Shown in pieces: positions 1 through 8,694 of a stretch of DNA of 64,000 nucleotides. The stretch is from assembly GCA_002432805.1 (NCBI GenBank), contig DJGV01000008.1:1-64000 (forward strand). The letters run 5' to 3'. A model generated the notes under the pieces. That model was not told the DNA's origin and did no database searches. It saw only the letters and a list, made by a program, of their open reading frames with translations. Both the position numbers and the translations under genes were made by a program. Source of the DNA: Fervidobacterium sp. UBA5837. GTDB lineage: Bacteria; Thermotogota; Thermotogae; Thermotogales; Fervidobacteriaceae. Each line of letters opens with the position of its first letter. The stretch's first letter is position 1.

Positions 1-2177
1 GCATCCATCGTCTTTGCACTGTCAGATGAAACAAGTACATCTGCATTTCCATACAATATTATAGAACAAGTTGAGTAAAATCTCAAGTTCTGAGCTAAGA
101 TTTTAAAATTCGCCCCATAATTGCTTGCATCGTCTATGGCCTGATCATCGTTGAATCGAACCGGTGCATTGAGATAATCAAGAATCATATTCATATCTTC
201 GGTATAACCGCCATTACCATAGTCACTCTTGGATGTAAGTATCAATGTTCCGCCACTCTTGACAAAATCTGCGATTTCTTTCAGTTCATCATCCGAAAAA
301 CCTTTACCATTCATGATGACCAAATACTTGCCATCTATATTGTCGATTTTATTTATGTATTGTGTCTCAAATCCATTATTTTTCAGTGCATTTTGGAGTT
401 TTCTCAGATTGCCTGGACCATAATCGTTGGCATGTCCCTGGTCTATATATACAATCTTCTTGAACTCTTTAACGAAGGATGTTATCGATGGCTTCAAATC
501 GAATGCCTCGTACAATTTGTCTAAATTTTCTACATTGATGCCATTCTTGATCTGTTCGCTGTAAATCCTTACATACTCGCTATCGCTACCTGGAACGATG
601 TATATCTTACCTTGGAATGAGTTGAGCCACTCGACTTCATCTGGCAAAAGGTCTTTGAAAAAGCTCAATCCTTCTTCTTTCGGTGTTGGAATTATGATCG
701 CATCAATTCCTTCGTAATTTGTCAACATCGTATCTGAGTATACGACACTGTTACCCTCTTTCTCTAAAGCAGATAAGAAGTCCATAAAAACGGAATTCAA
801 ATCATTCTCGTGAAGTTTGTCAACAAGGACGGTAAGGCCAGTTTTTTCGACAACGTCAATCTTCTTTGATTGTATAACTTTGCCGTTTACAACAAATTCT
901 AAGTTATGTGTTCCTGATGGCAGTTTTCCTATGTTCAACTCTTTATCGTACACTATACCGTACGGTTCCAATTTGAATGTCTCAGAGTGAATCTGTACTT
1001 TATCTAGTAGTACAGTTAATGTTGAGTTTATTGCCATATCTGATGCGTTGTAAACATCGAATATGCTTGTCACGTTTTGGCTTATGTTTGGTTTTTCTGG
1101 TCCTATTCTGAGATGATTTACTTTGAGCGGTTCTGAACTTTCTGTCCATATTGGTGCGGAAACTATTTCATCACCGTCTTTCTGGAATATGTGGACAAGA
1201 TACCATTCAAATCCATCGGGTACAGTTAATTCTTTGGAATACTCAAACTTGTCTCCTAAACTCGATAATTCATCAACGATACCACTTTGACTGACGATCG
1301 TCATCTTTGCTACGGGGTCTTTAGTGTCTTCGTAGTGAACGTACAATTTTACTGTTGTTTCATCGTTTATCACACTGCCCATGATTGAATCGTTGCCATA
1401 GAAATAGAGTTTTGCATTTCTGTCTTCACTAGCAAAAGTCCTGCGATTCCAAAGTGCATCCATCAAATCGTCGTAAGTCAACGCATTAGCAAGTACACCT
1501 GTTCGCGATTGATTCGCACTAATCCAGTTCTCTTTGTGATTGTCTTGATTTGCAGTAGCACTAACATGCCAACCTCTATTTAGAGCCAGTATGTAGTTGT
1601 TGTACATCTCCTCTGAAATCGTATCGTTGTTCGAGGAATTACCATTGCCAACTTCCAAGAGGTTTACATATCTATCAGCCGCTGGTACAAACCAAAAGTC
1701 TTGGAAGTTACCGAATGTAACACCAGGGTGATTGAATTGTGCAAGTTTCTTGTGTTCGACTATCCACTCGTAGAAATCTTTTAAGTCGCCTTTATTATCT
1801 CTGCTTATAAAATCGAGTGTTTCGTATACGTTGATATGGCCAGAACCTGCAGTCCATTCAAAACCTTGCAATCCCACAAACTTTCCAGCGATTGTTGCAG
1901 CTCTCGCAGATTGTTGTACCAGTTTAGTTTTCTGTTGACCGTCGATTGGAATTTTCATGAAATAGCAGTGGTCCGTAACTGCGAGAAAATCTCCAAAGTC
2001 GGATGCATGTGCATACGCTTGATCAGGTATTCCTTTGCCATCTGAATAGGATGTGTGCGAGTGCAAATTCCCATAAAATATGGTATAATCGTTGTAGTTA
2101 ACTTGATATGTACTTTCTGCGAAGATTGTCCCAACAACTAATACTAGCAGAACAAACAAGGATAAAAACCGTTTCAT
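1..2177 (-). CDS. Secreted PHP-domain metallohydrolase (CehA/McbA-like), partial at left edge
   Basis: Reading leftward from an ATG at 2177, the frame stays open to the window edge (about 725 codons), so the C-terminus is missing. Residues 1-20 form a clear signal peptide (MKRF followed by a Leu/Val-rich stretch, Ala cleavage region). A PHP metallo-phosphoesterase domain follows with the expected metal ligands: HSH at 39-41, TDH at 68-70, GFEW Glu at about 107, SGH His at 114 and FNHPG His at 150. After roughly residue 270 come beta-rich, Ig/CARDB-like segments. The last 250 or so residues resemble a glutamine-amidotransferase-like (DUF4350-type) fold with alternating strand-helix pattern. 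The product is probably exported and cleaves a phosphoester or similar bond; the substrate is unknown. An AAGGGGGA ribosome site precedes the ATG. Domain calls in the C-terminal half are less certain than the PHP call. Confidence 0.8.
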   Translation of the reverse strand, partial: MKRFLSLFVLLVLVVGTIFAESTYQVNYNDYTIFYGNLHSHTSYSDGKGIPDQAYAHASDFGDFLAVTDHCYFMKIPIDGQQKTKLVQQSARAATIAGKFVGLQGFEWTAGSGHINVYETLDFISRDNKGDLKDFYEWIVEHKKLAQFNHPGVTFGNFQDFWFVPAADRYVNLLEVGNGNSSNNDTISEEMYNNYILALNRGWHVSATANQDNHKENWISANQSRTGVLANALTYDDLMDALWNRRTFASEDRNAKLYFYGNDSIMGSVINDETTVKLYVHYEDTKDPVAKMTIVSQSGIVDELSSLGDKFEYSKELTVPDGFEWYLVHIFQKDGDEIVSAPIWTESSEPLKVNHLRIGPEKPNISQNVTSIFDVYNASDMAINSTLTVLLDKVQIHSETFKLEPYGIVYDKELNIGKLPSGTHNLEFVVNGKVIQSKKIDVVEKTGLTVLVDKLHENDLNSVFMDFLSALEKEGNSVVYSDTMLTNYEGIDAIIIPTPKEEGLSFFKDLLPDEVEWLNSFQGKIYIVPGSDSEYVRIYSEQIKNGINVENLDKLYEAFDLKPSITSFVKEFKKIVYIDQGHANDYGPGNLRKLQNALKNNGFETQYINKIDNIDGKYLVIMNGKGFSDDELKEIADFVKSGGTLILTSKSDYGNGGYTEDMNMILDYLNAPVRFNDDQAIDDASNYGANFKILAQNLRFYSTCSIILYGNADVLVSSDSAKTMD

Positions 2178-2256
2178 AACCAGTGTCCCCCTTTTTATTT
2201 GTCATTTTAGCTTGGATAAATTAATTAATACATTAATACGTTGTCCGTAACATTGT

Positions 2257-2285
2257 ATTATACCACCATTTTTCTTATCAAACAA
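2257..2285 (-). promoter_or_regulatory. Promoter of the PHP metallohydrolase gene
   Basis: On the minus strand TTGTTT (2285-2280) and a perfect TATAAT (2262-2257) are separated by 17 bases, about 80 bases upstream of the ATG at 2177. It lies back to back with the tRNA promoter on the other strand. Pattern only. Confidence 0.55.
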
Positions 2286-2315
2286 TCTTTGGTACCAAAG
2301 TGTCAAAATTGATTC

Positions 2316-2344
2316 TTGACAGCACCACCCCACTATGATAAAAT
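2316..2344 (+). promoter_or_regulatory. Promoter of the tRNA-Met/tRNA-Thr operon
   Basis: A perfect TTGACA (2316-2321), a 17-base spacer ending in TGA (extended -10), and TAAAAT (2339-2344) place the transcript start near 2351, about 26 bases before the first tRNA. This is one of the strongest sigma-A type promoters in the window, as expected for stable RNA. Confidence 0.75.
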
Positions 2345-2376
2345 GTTACCGCTGTTTGTAAATGAGCAGTACAAGT

Positions 2377-2452
2377 GGCGGCGTAGCTCAGTGGCTAGAG
2401 CAGATGATTCATAATCATCGTGTCAAGGGTCCGAGTCCCTTCGCCGCCACCA
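2377..2452 (+). tRNA. tRNA-Met (anticodon CAT)
   Basis: The acceptor stem GGCGGCG/CGCCGCC is followed by A and an encoded CCA (2450-2452). The D arm is TAGCTCAGTGG..AGAGCA. The anticodon stem GATGA/TCATC holds a 7-base loop with CAT at 2410-2412. The T arm contains GGGTCCGAGTCCC. The first base pair is G:C and the anticodon stem lacks three G:C pairs, so this is an elongator-type Met tRNA, not the initiator. A lysidine-modified Ile tRNA cannot be fully excluded from the anticodon alone. Confidence 0.93.
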
Positions 2453-2477
2453 GTTTTTAGGTTTCGTAATTTTCGAA

Positions 2478-2553
2478 GCCAGCGTAGCTCAACCGGCAGA
2501 GCGACGCATTCGTAATGCGTAGGTTGAGGGTTCAAGTCCCTCCGCTGGCTCCA
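2478..2553 (+). tRNA. tRNA-Thr (anticodon CGT)
   Basis: The acceptor stem GCCAGCG/CGCTGGC is followed by T and an encoded CCA. The anticodon stem ACGCA/TGCGT encloses a loop with CGT at 2511-2513, and the T arm is GAGGGTTCAAGTCCCTC. It lies 25 bases after tRNA-Met and is probably cotranscribed with it. Confidence 0.95.
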
Positions 2554-2596
2554 GAAAAGAATGGGTAGCAAAAGAAGATAGTAGAACAATCGATTT

Positions 2597-2624
2597 GGGA
2601 CTCTGAGTGAGTCCCTTATTTTTT
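2597..2624 (+). terminator. Terminator of the tRNA operon
   Basis: A 7-bp perfect stem GGGACTC/GAGTCCC (2597-2603 with 2609-2615) is followed by TTATTTTTT. It sits 44 bases after tRNA-Thr. Confidence 0.85.
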
Positions 2625-2754
2625 GTATTACCGCGATATTTACAAAACTTTGTGGCATACAAAAGCGTTTTGAAATGGTTATTTGAAACGTTTATTTGTA
2701 GATGATACGGGAATTGATTTAACAATAGGTTCAATCATATTGGCTACAATATAG

Positions 2755-2760
2755 TATAAT
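2755..2760 (+). promoter_or_regulatory. Candidate -10 element for the obg operon
   Basis: TATAAT lies 73 bases before the chosen obg start. The upstream half-site is poor (TTCAAT at 2730-2735, spacing 19), so only the -10 element is supported. Confidence 0.4.
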
Positions 2761-2832
2761 ATTGGATGGAACTGATGGATGGAACTGAAGTATGGAAAAG
2801 AAAATAGGTAAGAACGCGAAGAGGTGTCTACA

Positions 2833-4152
2833 GTGGAAAAGATCGATTTTATTGATGTAGTCGATATTGTTGTGAAAGCTGGCGATGGTGGAAATGGTGC
2901 AGTAACGTTTCGTCGGGAGAAGTATATACCATACGGTGGCCCTGACGGTGGGGATGGCGGAGATGGAGGCTTTGTCTTTTTGATTGCTGATCCAACACTT
3001 TCCACGCTATATCACTTGACGGAAAAGAAAAGATACATTGCACAGAATGGAGAAAACGGTAGAAAGAAAAAACAGAGTGGAAAGAATGGTAACGATGTAA
3101 TATTGCGTGTTCCTGTGGGAACAATAGTAAGAGATTTCAAGACCGGAGAAATACTCGCAGACCTCGATGAACCTGGAAAGTATTGCTGCGTTGCACGGGG
3201 TGGAAAGGGCGGGAAGGGTAATACGCATTTCAAGTCTGCGACGAATCAAACACCGAAATTAGCTGAACAAGGTGTAAAAGGTGAGGAGAAGACGATCCTT
3301 CTTGAACTGAAACTGCTTGCAGATGCAGGTCTGATAGGTTATCCAAACGTTGGCAAGAGTTCAATAATATCGCGTATCAGTAATGCTCATCCAAAGATCG
3401 CAAATTATCCTTTCACAACATTAGTACCAAATCTTGGTGTGGTTGTAGTCGATAGTACGTCTGGTACTTCTTTCATGGTGGCAGATGTGCCAGGTCTTAT
3501 AAAAGGTGCAAGTGAAGGAAAGGGCTTGGGCAATATATTCCTGAAGCATGTTGAACGCTGCGAGGTTATAGTACATGTGTTAGATTTATCCGGCAGCGAT
3601 GGAAGAGACCCGTTGCAAGATTATTTCGATATACGTAAGGAATTGGAATTTTTTAATGATGCCCTTGCAAAAAAGCCAGAGGTCATAGTTGGGAATAAAT
3701 GTGATTTACTTAGCGATGACGATCTGCAAATTGCAAAAAGTATGATAGAAGACAAATTAGGGAAGAAATTGATACTTGTCTCAACAGTTACTGGAAATGG
3801 ATTAGATGATCTTAAATACGCGATTTGGGATATCATCCGCGAGAGCAAGAAATTATTTGCAGGCACGTTGGACCTTTCTAAGATCGAATTTGTAAGGCCA
3901 GAACCTGTCAGGATTACGATGCCTGATAGGATAGATGTAAAAATTGTACGAAATGGGAATGATGAGTTCGAGGTTGTAAGTGAATATGTGAAAAAGTATA
4001 TGGAAAAATACAGGATGGATGCAAAATATCTCTTAGACGATATATTGGAGATGCTGCAGAAGAGTGGTTTAGATGAAAAATTGAGACGGGCTGGTGCGAA
4101 AGATGGAGATACTGTATGGCTTGAGGGAGTTGAATTCACTTTCAAAGAGTAA
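2833..4152 (+). CDS. obg: GTPase Obg (CgtA), ribosome-assembly and stress GTPase
   Basis: Obg-family GTPase that binds the large ribosomal subunit during its assembly. The glycine-rich Obg fold is clear at the N-terminus (repeated GGDGG motifs near residues 37-46). The G domain begins near residue 168 with GYPNVGKSS, followed by the FTTLVP switch, DVPG (G3) and NKCD (G4). A C-terminal OCT domain follows, giving the usual length of about 440 residues. I chose GTG 2833 because AAGAGGTG lies six bases upstream; an in-frame GTG at 2824 lies inside that ribosome site. It heads a run with nadD and dus, and the last 50 bases overlap the nadD frame. Confidence 0.96.
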   Translation: MEKIDFIDVVDIVVKAGDGGNGAVTFRREKYIPYGGPDGGDGGDGGFVFLIADPTLSTLYHLTEKKRYIAQNGENGRKKKQSGKNGNDVILRVPVGTIVRDFKTGEILADLDEPGKYCCVARGGKGGKGNTHFKSATNQTPKLAEQGVKGEEKTILLELKLLADAGLIGYPNVGKSSIISRISNAHPKIANYPFTTLVPNLGVVVVDSTSGTSFMVADVPGLIKGASEGKGLGNIFLKHVERCEVIVHVLDLSGSDGRDPLQDYFDIRKELEFFNDALAKKPEVIVGNKCDLLSDDDLQIAKSMIEDKLGKKLILVSTVTGNGLDDLKYAIWDIIRESKKLFAGTLDLSKIEFVRPEPVRITMPDRIDVKIVRNGNDEFEVVSEYVKKYMEKYRMDAKYLLDDILEMLQKSGLDEKLRRAGAKDGDTVWLEGVEFTFKE

Positions 4153-4759
4153 GACTGCCGTCGTGTACGGTGGTTCTTTCAATCCACCGCACTTTGGCCA
4201 CATTGCCATACTAAGCTATGCTCTTGATTTCTTTGATGCAGATTTTTACATCGTTCCTACAAGAATGCCTCCGCACAAGAAGGTGCATGTTTCTTTTGAC
4301 AAACGTTTCAGATGGGCATCGAAGGCCTTCAGTTCATTTGAGAAGGACAATTTGTTTATAACAGACGTGGAAAATCACATAGAGGGAATGAACTACGCAA
4401 TCAAGAACGTTGATTATTTCATCCAATATTACAAAGAAGTGATTTTGTTGGTTGGCGAGGATGCGCTCGGGAACATCGAAAGCTGGTATGAATATGAAAA
4501 GCTGTTGAGTTTAGCAAAGTTGGCAGTCTATCCTCGAATGAGAGATGGCAGTCTTTACAAAAGAGCTAAATCAGTTCTCGGCCAGCTGTATTCGAAGGTC
4601 GTAGAATTGAACTTCCCACTATTTGAAATTTCATCGTCAGATATACGAGAAAGAATCAGAGAGGGAAAGAGTGTCGTTGGGTTGCTGCCAGAATGTATAA
4701 GAAAGGACGTTGAGATGGTTTACTCAGTGGATATTTTTGAGGGAGGAAAGGAACGTTGA
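4103..4759 (+). CDS. nadD: Nicotinate-nucleotide adenylyltransferase
   Basis: Makes deamido-NAD from nicotinate mononucleotide and ATP. The nucleotidyltransferase signature GGSFNPPHFGH lies near residues 23-33, and the C-terminal ISSSDIR motif typical of NadD is present. The start is unclear: GTG 4094, ATG 4103, TTG 4121 and TTG 4130 are all in frame, and all lie inside the end of obg. AGGGAG just before 4130 is too close to serve that codon. ATG 4103 is used here. The 5' end overlaps obg by about 50 bases and the stop overlaps dus by four, so translational coupling of all three genes is likely. Confidence 0.92.
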   Translation: MEILYGLRELNSLSKSKTAVVYGGSFNPPHFGHIAILSYALDFFDADFYIVPTRMPPHKKVHVSFDKRFRWASKAFSSFEKDNLFITDVENHIEGMNYAIKNVDYFIQYYKEVILLVGEDALGNIESWYEYEKLLSLAKLAVYPRMRDGSLYKRAKSVLGQLYSKVVELNFPLFEISSSDIRERIREGKSVVGLLPECIRKDVEMVYSVDIFEGGKER

Positions 4760-5742
4760 AAGAGAATTTTCTGCCTGGTAAAGTGGGATTGGCACCTATG
4801 GCGGGTATAACAGATTATCCATTCAGAAAGATCTGTTTTGAATACGGTGCTCCATTTGCATTTACCGAGATGATAAGTGCAAAGAGTGTGTTACTCAATC
4901 TTGAAGTCAACGAGCAGTACTTTCCAAGAAGTGATGAAAGAGAGCGTATAGGTATTCAGCTCTTTGGCTATGATCCAGTTGAATTGGCTCAGGCCGCTCA
5001 GATGGTGCAAGATAAAGCACTTTGGGTGGATTTGAATGCGGGTTGTCCAGCTACTAAGATCGTTAAGAGAAATGCAGGTGCTGCATTACTTAAAGATTTG
5101 AAACATTTTAGATTAGTTGTGAGGAAAATGAAAAAGGTAACACGGAGACTTTCTGTAAAAACTCGCATAGGATGGGATAGAGATGAATTTGAACACATCT
5201 ATAACATCCTTGTGGAGGAAGGCGTGGACGCAATCTTCGTACACGGCAGGACAGCGAGGCAGATGTATGCTGGTAAGGCTATCTGGAATATCTACAATCA
5301 CGGGGATGTACCGATGTACTTGAGTGGCGATATCTACACACGAGAAGATATCAAGAAAGCAATCGAAGTATCTGGTGCAAGCGGAGTCATAGTAGCACGT
5401 GGTAGTATAGGAAATCCTTGGATCTTTTCATCACTGAACGATACTGAATTGAACGATACTGGCAGGAATGAAAATGTGGATAAAATGGAGAAATTGAGCG
5501 TTGCACTGAGGCACCTAGACTATCTTGAAATTGAATACGGGGACTACGGTGCAGTCGTGTTTAGAAAATACGTTGCCGGATATACAAGAAACTTAGTTGG
5601 TGCAAGAGAATTTAGGGCGAATGTAATGAATCTCGATACTATAGAGAAGCTAAAAAGAAGTTTCATTGAATATTTTTCGAAACTTGATTTGGAACTTTCA
5701 TCTGAGTATACGATCACTGGAGGAAATTTAGGAGGAAATTAA
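4756..5742 (+). CDS. dus: tRNA-dihydrouridine synthase
   Basis: FMN-dependent reduction of uridine to dihydrouridine in tRNA D loops. Visible hallmarks are the N-terminal APMAGITDYPFR, the NAGCPATKI segment holding the catalytic Cys, KTRIGWD, HGRTARQMY and GSIGNPWIF near the phosphate-binding end of the barrel. The length of 328 residues is normal for the family and most DusB-like. The start is TTG 4756 in the overlap TTGA with the nadD stop, with GGAGGAAAGG just upstream. Confidence 0.94.
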   Translation: MKENFLPGKVGLAPMAGITDYPFRKICFEYGAPFAFTEMISAKSVLLNLEVNEQYFPRSDERERIGIQLFGYDPVELAQAAQMVQDKALWVDLNAGCPATKIVKRNAGAALLKDLKHFRLVVRKMKKVTRRLSVKTRIGWDRDEFEHIYNILVEEGVDAIFVHGRTARQMYAGKAIWNIYNHGDVPMYLSGDIYTREDIKKAIEVSGASGVIVARGSIGNPWIFSSLNDTELNDTGRNENVDKMEKLSVALRHLDYLEIEYGDYGAVVFRKYVAGYTRNLVGAREFRANVMNLDTIEKLKRSFIEYFSKLDLELSSEYTITGGNLGGN

Positions 5743-5744
5743 GA

Positions 5745-6353
5745 ATGACTAATATATACTTGGTTAGACATGGTAGCACCGAGTGGAACGAAAAGAGAAT
5801 ATGGCAAGGGGTCGTAGATACTGAACTTTCAACCAGAGGTATAGAAGAAGTAGAGAAAATAGCCAAGTTTTTCAAGAACAAATCGATAGATGCAATCTTC
5901 TCAAGTCCGATGAGGAGAGCTCTTCAAACCGCTGACATCATTGCATCAAAAATAGGATACGATAGCGATAAGATAATTATGGATAATAGATTGAGAGAAT
6001 GTGAGATCAGGCTTTGGAATGGCAAGACTAATGAGGAAATCGCGCAGCTATACGCCACGCAATTTCACGAATGGTTTACGAATTTAAACTCCAATATTGC
6101 TGGAGTTGAATCACTTGAGAGTGTTCAGAAGCGTATGTACGATTTATTGAGAGATGTGATTGTTCACTTTACTAACAAAAATGTTATAATTGTCTCGCAC
6201 GCAATTGCGATGAGAATGCTCATCAGCAAGGTACTCAATCTGATACCACCTGATCATCTGAATTTCGCCTTAGATAATGCTTCTGTAAGTTCCCTGATCT
6301 CAAATGATGGCAAAATAAAAGTGAACTTTCTGAATTACACCAGCAATTTGTGA
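5745..6353 (+). CDS. Histidine phosphatase family protein (phosphoglycerate mutase-like)
   Basis: RHG-type phosphatase. The phospho-acceptor motif LVRHGSTEWN is at residues 6-15, SSPMRRALQTA near residue 46, the acid/base Glu in RLRECEIRLWNG, and the second catalytic His in VSHAIAMRM near 142. The family spans phosphoglycerate mutases, alpha-ribazole phosphatases and broad phosphatases; sequence alone does not pick the substrate. It starts two bases after dus with a GGAGGAAATTAAG ribosome site, so it is probably cotranscribed with obg-nadD-dus. Confidence 0.88.
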   Translation: MTNIYLVRHGSTEWNEKRIWQGVVDTELSTRGIEEVEKIAKFFKNKSIDAIFSSPMRRALQTADIIASKIGYDSDKIIMDNRLRECEIRLWNGKTNEEIAQLYATQFHEWFTNLNSNIAGVESLESVQKRMYDLLRDVIVHFTNKNVIIVSHAIAMRMLISKVLNLIPPDHLNFALDNASVSSLISNDGKIKVNFLNYTSNL

Positions 6354-6412
6354 TTTTTCAAGATACGAAATGTTTAAAGAGATAGGAAAGTTGAAGAAAA
6401 GGGGGTAACATT

Positions 6413-6628
6413 TTGAAGATAGTTCTCATCCTAATAGGTTTTTTGTTCCTTATCTACATAGGAACAAAGATATTCCCACTCAAACTGAAATATGCAAACG
6501 TATTCTTCGTACTAACGTTGATAACACATGTATTAGCCTCTTTTTCCCTATCCTATATCTTTCTTTCGATATCGATATTTTTGATAGTTATCTTCTTCTT
6601 GCTACTGCTTTACATGTTTGGACTTTGA
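6413..6628 (+). CDS. Small membrane protein of unknown function
   Basis: A 71-residue protein made almost entirely of two to three hydrophobic segments (about 3-20, 28-48 and 50-70) with few charged residues. I do not recognise a family. The start is TTG 6413 with AAGGGGGTAAC six to ten bases upstream, which supports real translation. It follows the phosphatase by 59 bases and precedes potA by 87. Confidence 0.6.
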   Translation: MKIVLILIGFLFLIYIGTKIFPLKLKYANVFFVLTLITHVLASFSLSYIFLSISIFLIVIFFLLLLYMFGL

Positions 6629-6715
6629 TTCATTGTAATTCGATCTATTGATTAATTATTATCTTCCAAAGAGTTGTGCGATATACAATAAAAATCATGT
6701 GGGAGTGATAGCCAA

Positions 6716-7831
6716 TTGCCTGGTAGTTCTGTTAGCATAATCGAAGTTGATAAGTATTTCGGCGATTTCCATGTTTTGAAGAACGTGAGCTTGGAGATAG
6801 AAGAAAACGAATTCTTCTCGTTACTCGGACCATCAGGATGTGGAAAGACAACTTTGTTGCGCATAATAGCTGGCTTGGAAGATGTCGATGATGGGGACGT
6901 ATTACTCGATGACAAAAGTATACTGAATTTGCCACCTAACAAAAGACCTGTAAATACAATATTTCAAAATTATGCTCTTTTTCCTCACTTAAGTGTTTAT
7001 GAAAATATTGCATTTCCACTTAGGTTGAAGAAATTCAGTGAATCAGAGATAAAAAGACGAGTGGATTGGTTACTAAACCTCGTTCGTCTTGAGGAACATG
7101 CACAAAAGAAACCTTCTCAGCTTTCTGGTGGTCAAAAGCAAAGGGTATCACTTGCCAGGGCGCTAGCAAATGAGCCAAAGGTGCTGCTACTTGATGAACC
7201 TGTAAGTGCACTCGACGCAAAGTTGAGGCAAGAACTTCTCATAGAGCTCGATAATCTTCACGATAGAGTTGGAATAACCTTCATATATGTCACACATGAT
7301 CAAGCTGAGGCAATAAGCATTTCTGATCACGTTGCAGTTATGAATAGTGGTGTCGTTGTTCAATATGGTACACCATATGAAGTTTATGAAAGCCCCGCTG
7401 ACACGTTTGTCGCAAATTTCATCGGAGAAAGCAACTTAATGAAAGGTGATGTCGTTGAAATTCTATCAGACGAATACATAGCTGTTGAATTTCCATCATT
7501 TGGCAAAGTAATATGCTATCGCGATAAGCCCGTTAAAGTTGATGATACCGTACTCATTACGTTACGCCCAGAAAAGGTAAGGATAATGCATAATAAGCCT
7601 ACGCCATCCGATGGAATACCTGGCAATGTAGTTCACGGAATAGTCGATGAGGTTATTTACATGGGATACCAGACTAAGTATTTCATAAAGACGGATGAAG
7701 GTTACATCCTCAAGGTGTACAAACAACATGTCAGCTACTTGTTAGACGAGAGGATCATTAAGTGGAAGGACGAAGTCTTCCTCTACTGGAACCCAGATGA
7801 CAGTTTCATAGTGGAGGTTGAAGAAAATTGA
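6716..7831 (+). CDS. potA: Spermidine/putrescine ABC transporter, ATP-binding subunit
   Basis: Energises polyamine uptake from the cytoplasmic face. Walker A is GPSGCGKTT near residue 39, the Q loop is FQNYALFPH, the signature LSGGQKQR lies near 137, Walker B with D loop is LLLDEPVSALD near 157, the switch His is in VTHDQAEA, and a C-terminal TOBE domain brings the length to 371 residues as in PotA. The start is TTG 6716 after GTGGGAGTGAT. It overlaps potB by four bases. Confidence 0.93.
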   Translation: MPGSSVSIIEVDKYFGDFHVLKNVSLEIEENEFFSLLGPSGCGKTTLLRIIAGLEDVDDGDVLLDDKSILNLPPNKRPVNTIFQNYALFPHLSVYENIAFPLRLKKFSESEIKRRVDWLLNLVRLEEHAQKKPSQLSGGQKQRVSLARALANEPKVLLLDEPVSALDAKLRQELLIELDNLHDRVGITFIYVTHDQAEAISISDHVAVMNSGVVVQYGTPYEVYESPADTFVANFIGESNLMKGDVVEILSDEYIAVEFPSFGKVICYRDKPVKVDDTVLITLRPEKVRIMHNKPTPSDGIPGNVVHGIVDEVIYMGYQTKYFIKTDEGYILKVYKQHVSYLLDERIIKWKDEVFLYWNPDDSFIVEVEEN

Positions 7832-8694
7832 CGTTAAAACGTAAGAGATCCGAAGTGCTGTCGTCTGGTAGTGGATACGAGAAGTATGGTAGCACTTATC
7901 TGATTTGGTTGGTCATTTTCTTTGTCATTCCCGTGCTTGTCATACTGGCTTACAGTTTTCTGACTAGAGACTATCAAGGTGGTATAATTCTCAAGTTTTC
8001 CATACAAGGGTACAAAGACATATTCAATCTCAATTATCTCACGGTATTCATACGTACGGTAATCATATCATTCATTTCAGCGGCGATATGTATATTGATA
8101 GCAGTTCCAGTATCATATTACATAGTGTACAGCAAATTCAAGAATTTTCTTCTTCTTCTTGTAATCATACCCTTTTGGACAAACTCACTCATAAGGATTT
8201 ATGCTTGGATCTTCATCTTAGGCAACAATGGGCTCATAAATCAATTGTTACTCAATTTAGGTATTGTGAATTCGTACGTTAAGTTCATATACAACAATGC
8301 AGCAGTACTGCTGATACTTGTGTATACTTATCTACCTTTTGCAATATTGCCGCTCTTTTCCTCGATAGAGCGTCTTGAAAAACAACTTTTTGAGGCGGCA
8401 ATGGATTTGGGGTGTACGAAAAGACAGGTATTTTTCAGGGTCTTGTTGCCAAACATAAAGCAAGGAATCGTTTCTGCTTTTGTATTTGTCTTCATACCAG
8501 CACTTGGAACTTATGCTGTGCCGGAATTGGTGGGTGGAAAAAATTCTCGACTGATCGGTAATGAAATAGCGCGACAATTGACCATAGCAAGGAATTGGCC
8601 TGCAGCTGCTGCGATATCATCGATTCTACTCATTTTGACGATCATAGCAGTCATAGTATTCATATACGGGGGCGAGAAACGTGAAACCAGGTAA
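7828..8694 (+). CDS. potB: Spermidine/putrescine ABC transporter permease PotB
   Basis: An inner-membrane permease with about six transmembrane helices. The EAA coupling loop reads EAAMDLGCTKRQVFFRVLLP near residue 190, where it docks on PotA. The start is TTG 7828 inside the potA stop overlap, and the 3' end overlaps potC by 14 bases. The 288-residue length is normal. Confidence 0.92.
   Translation: MTLKRKRSEVLSSGSGYEKYGSTYLIWLVIFFVIPVLVILAYSFLTRDYQGGIILKFSIQGYKDIFNLNYLTVFIRTVIISFISAAICILIAVPVSYYIVYSKFKNFLLLLVIIPFWTNSLIRIYAWIFILGNNGLINQLLLNLGIVNSYVKFIYNNAAVLLILVYTYLPFAILPLFSSIERLEKQLFEAAMDLGCTKRQVFFRVLLPNIKQGIVSAFVFVFIPALGTYAVPELVGGKNSRLIGNEIARQLTIARNWPAAAAISSILLILTIIAVIVFIYGGEKRETR

Noticed and set aside
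2395..2734. Leftward frames across the two tRNA genes
   Set aside because: Both tRNAs fold perfectly with encoded CCA, and the frames are products of reading tRNA complement.
3621..4145. A 174-codon open frame antisense to the obg 3' half
   Set aside because: A shadow of obg coding sequence, with Ser/Phe/Ile-rich composition typical of reverse frames and no ribosome site.
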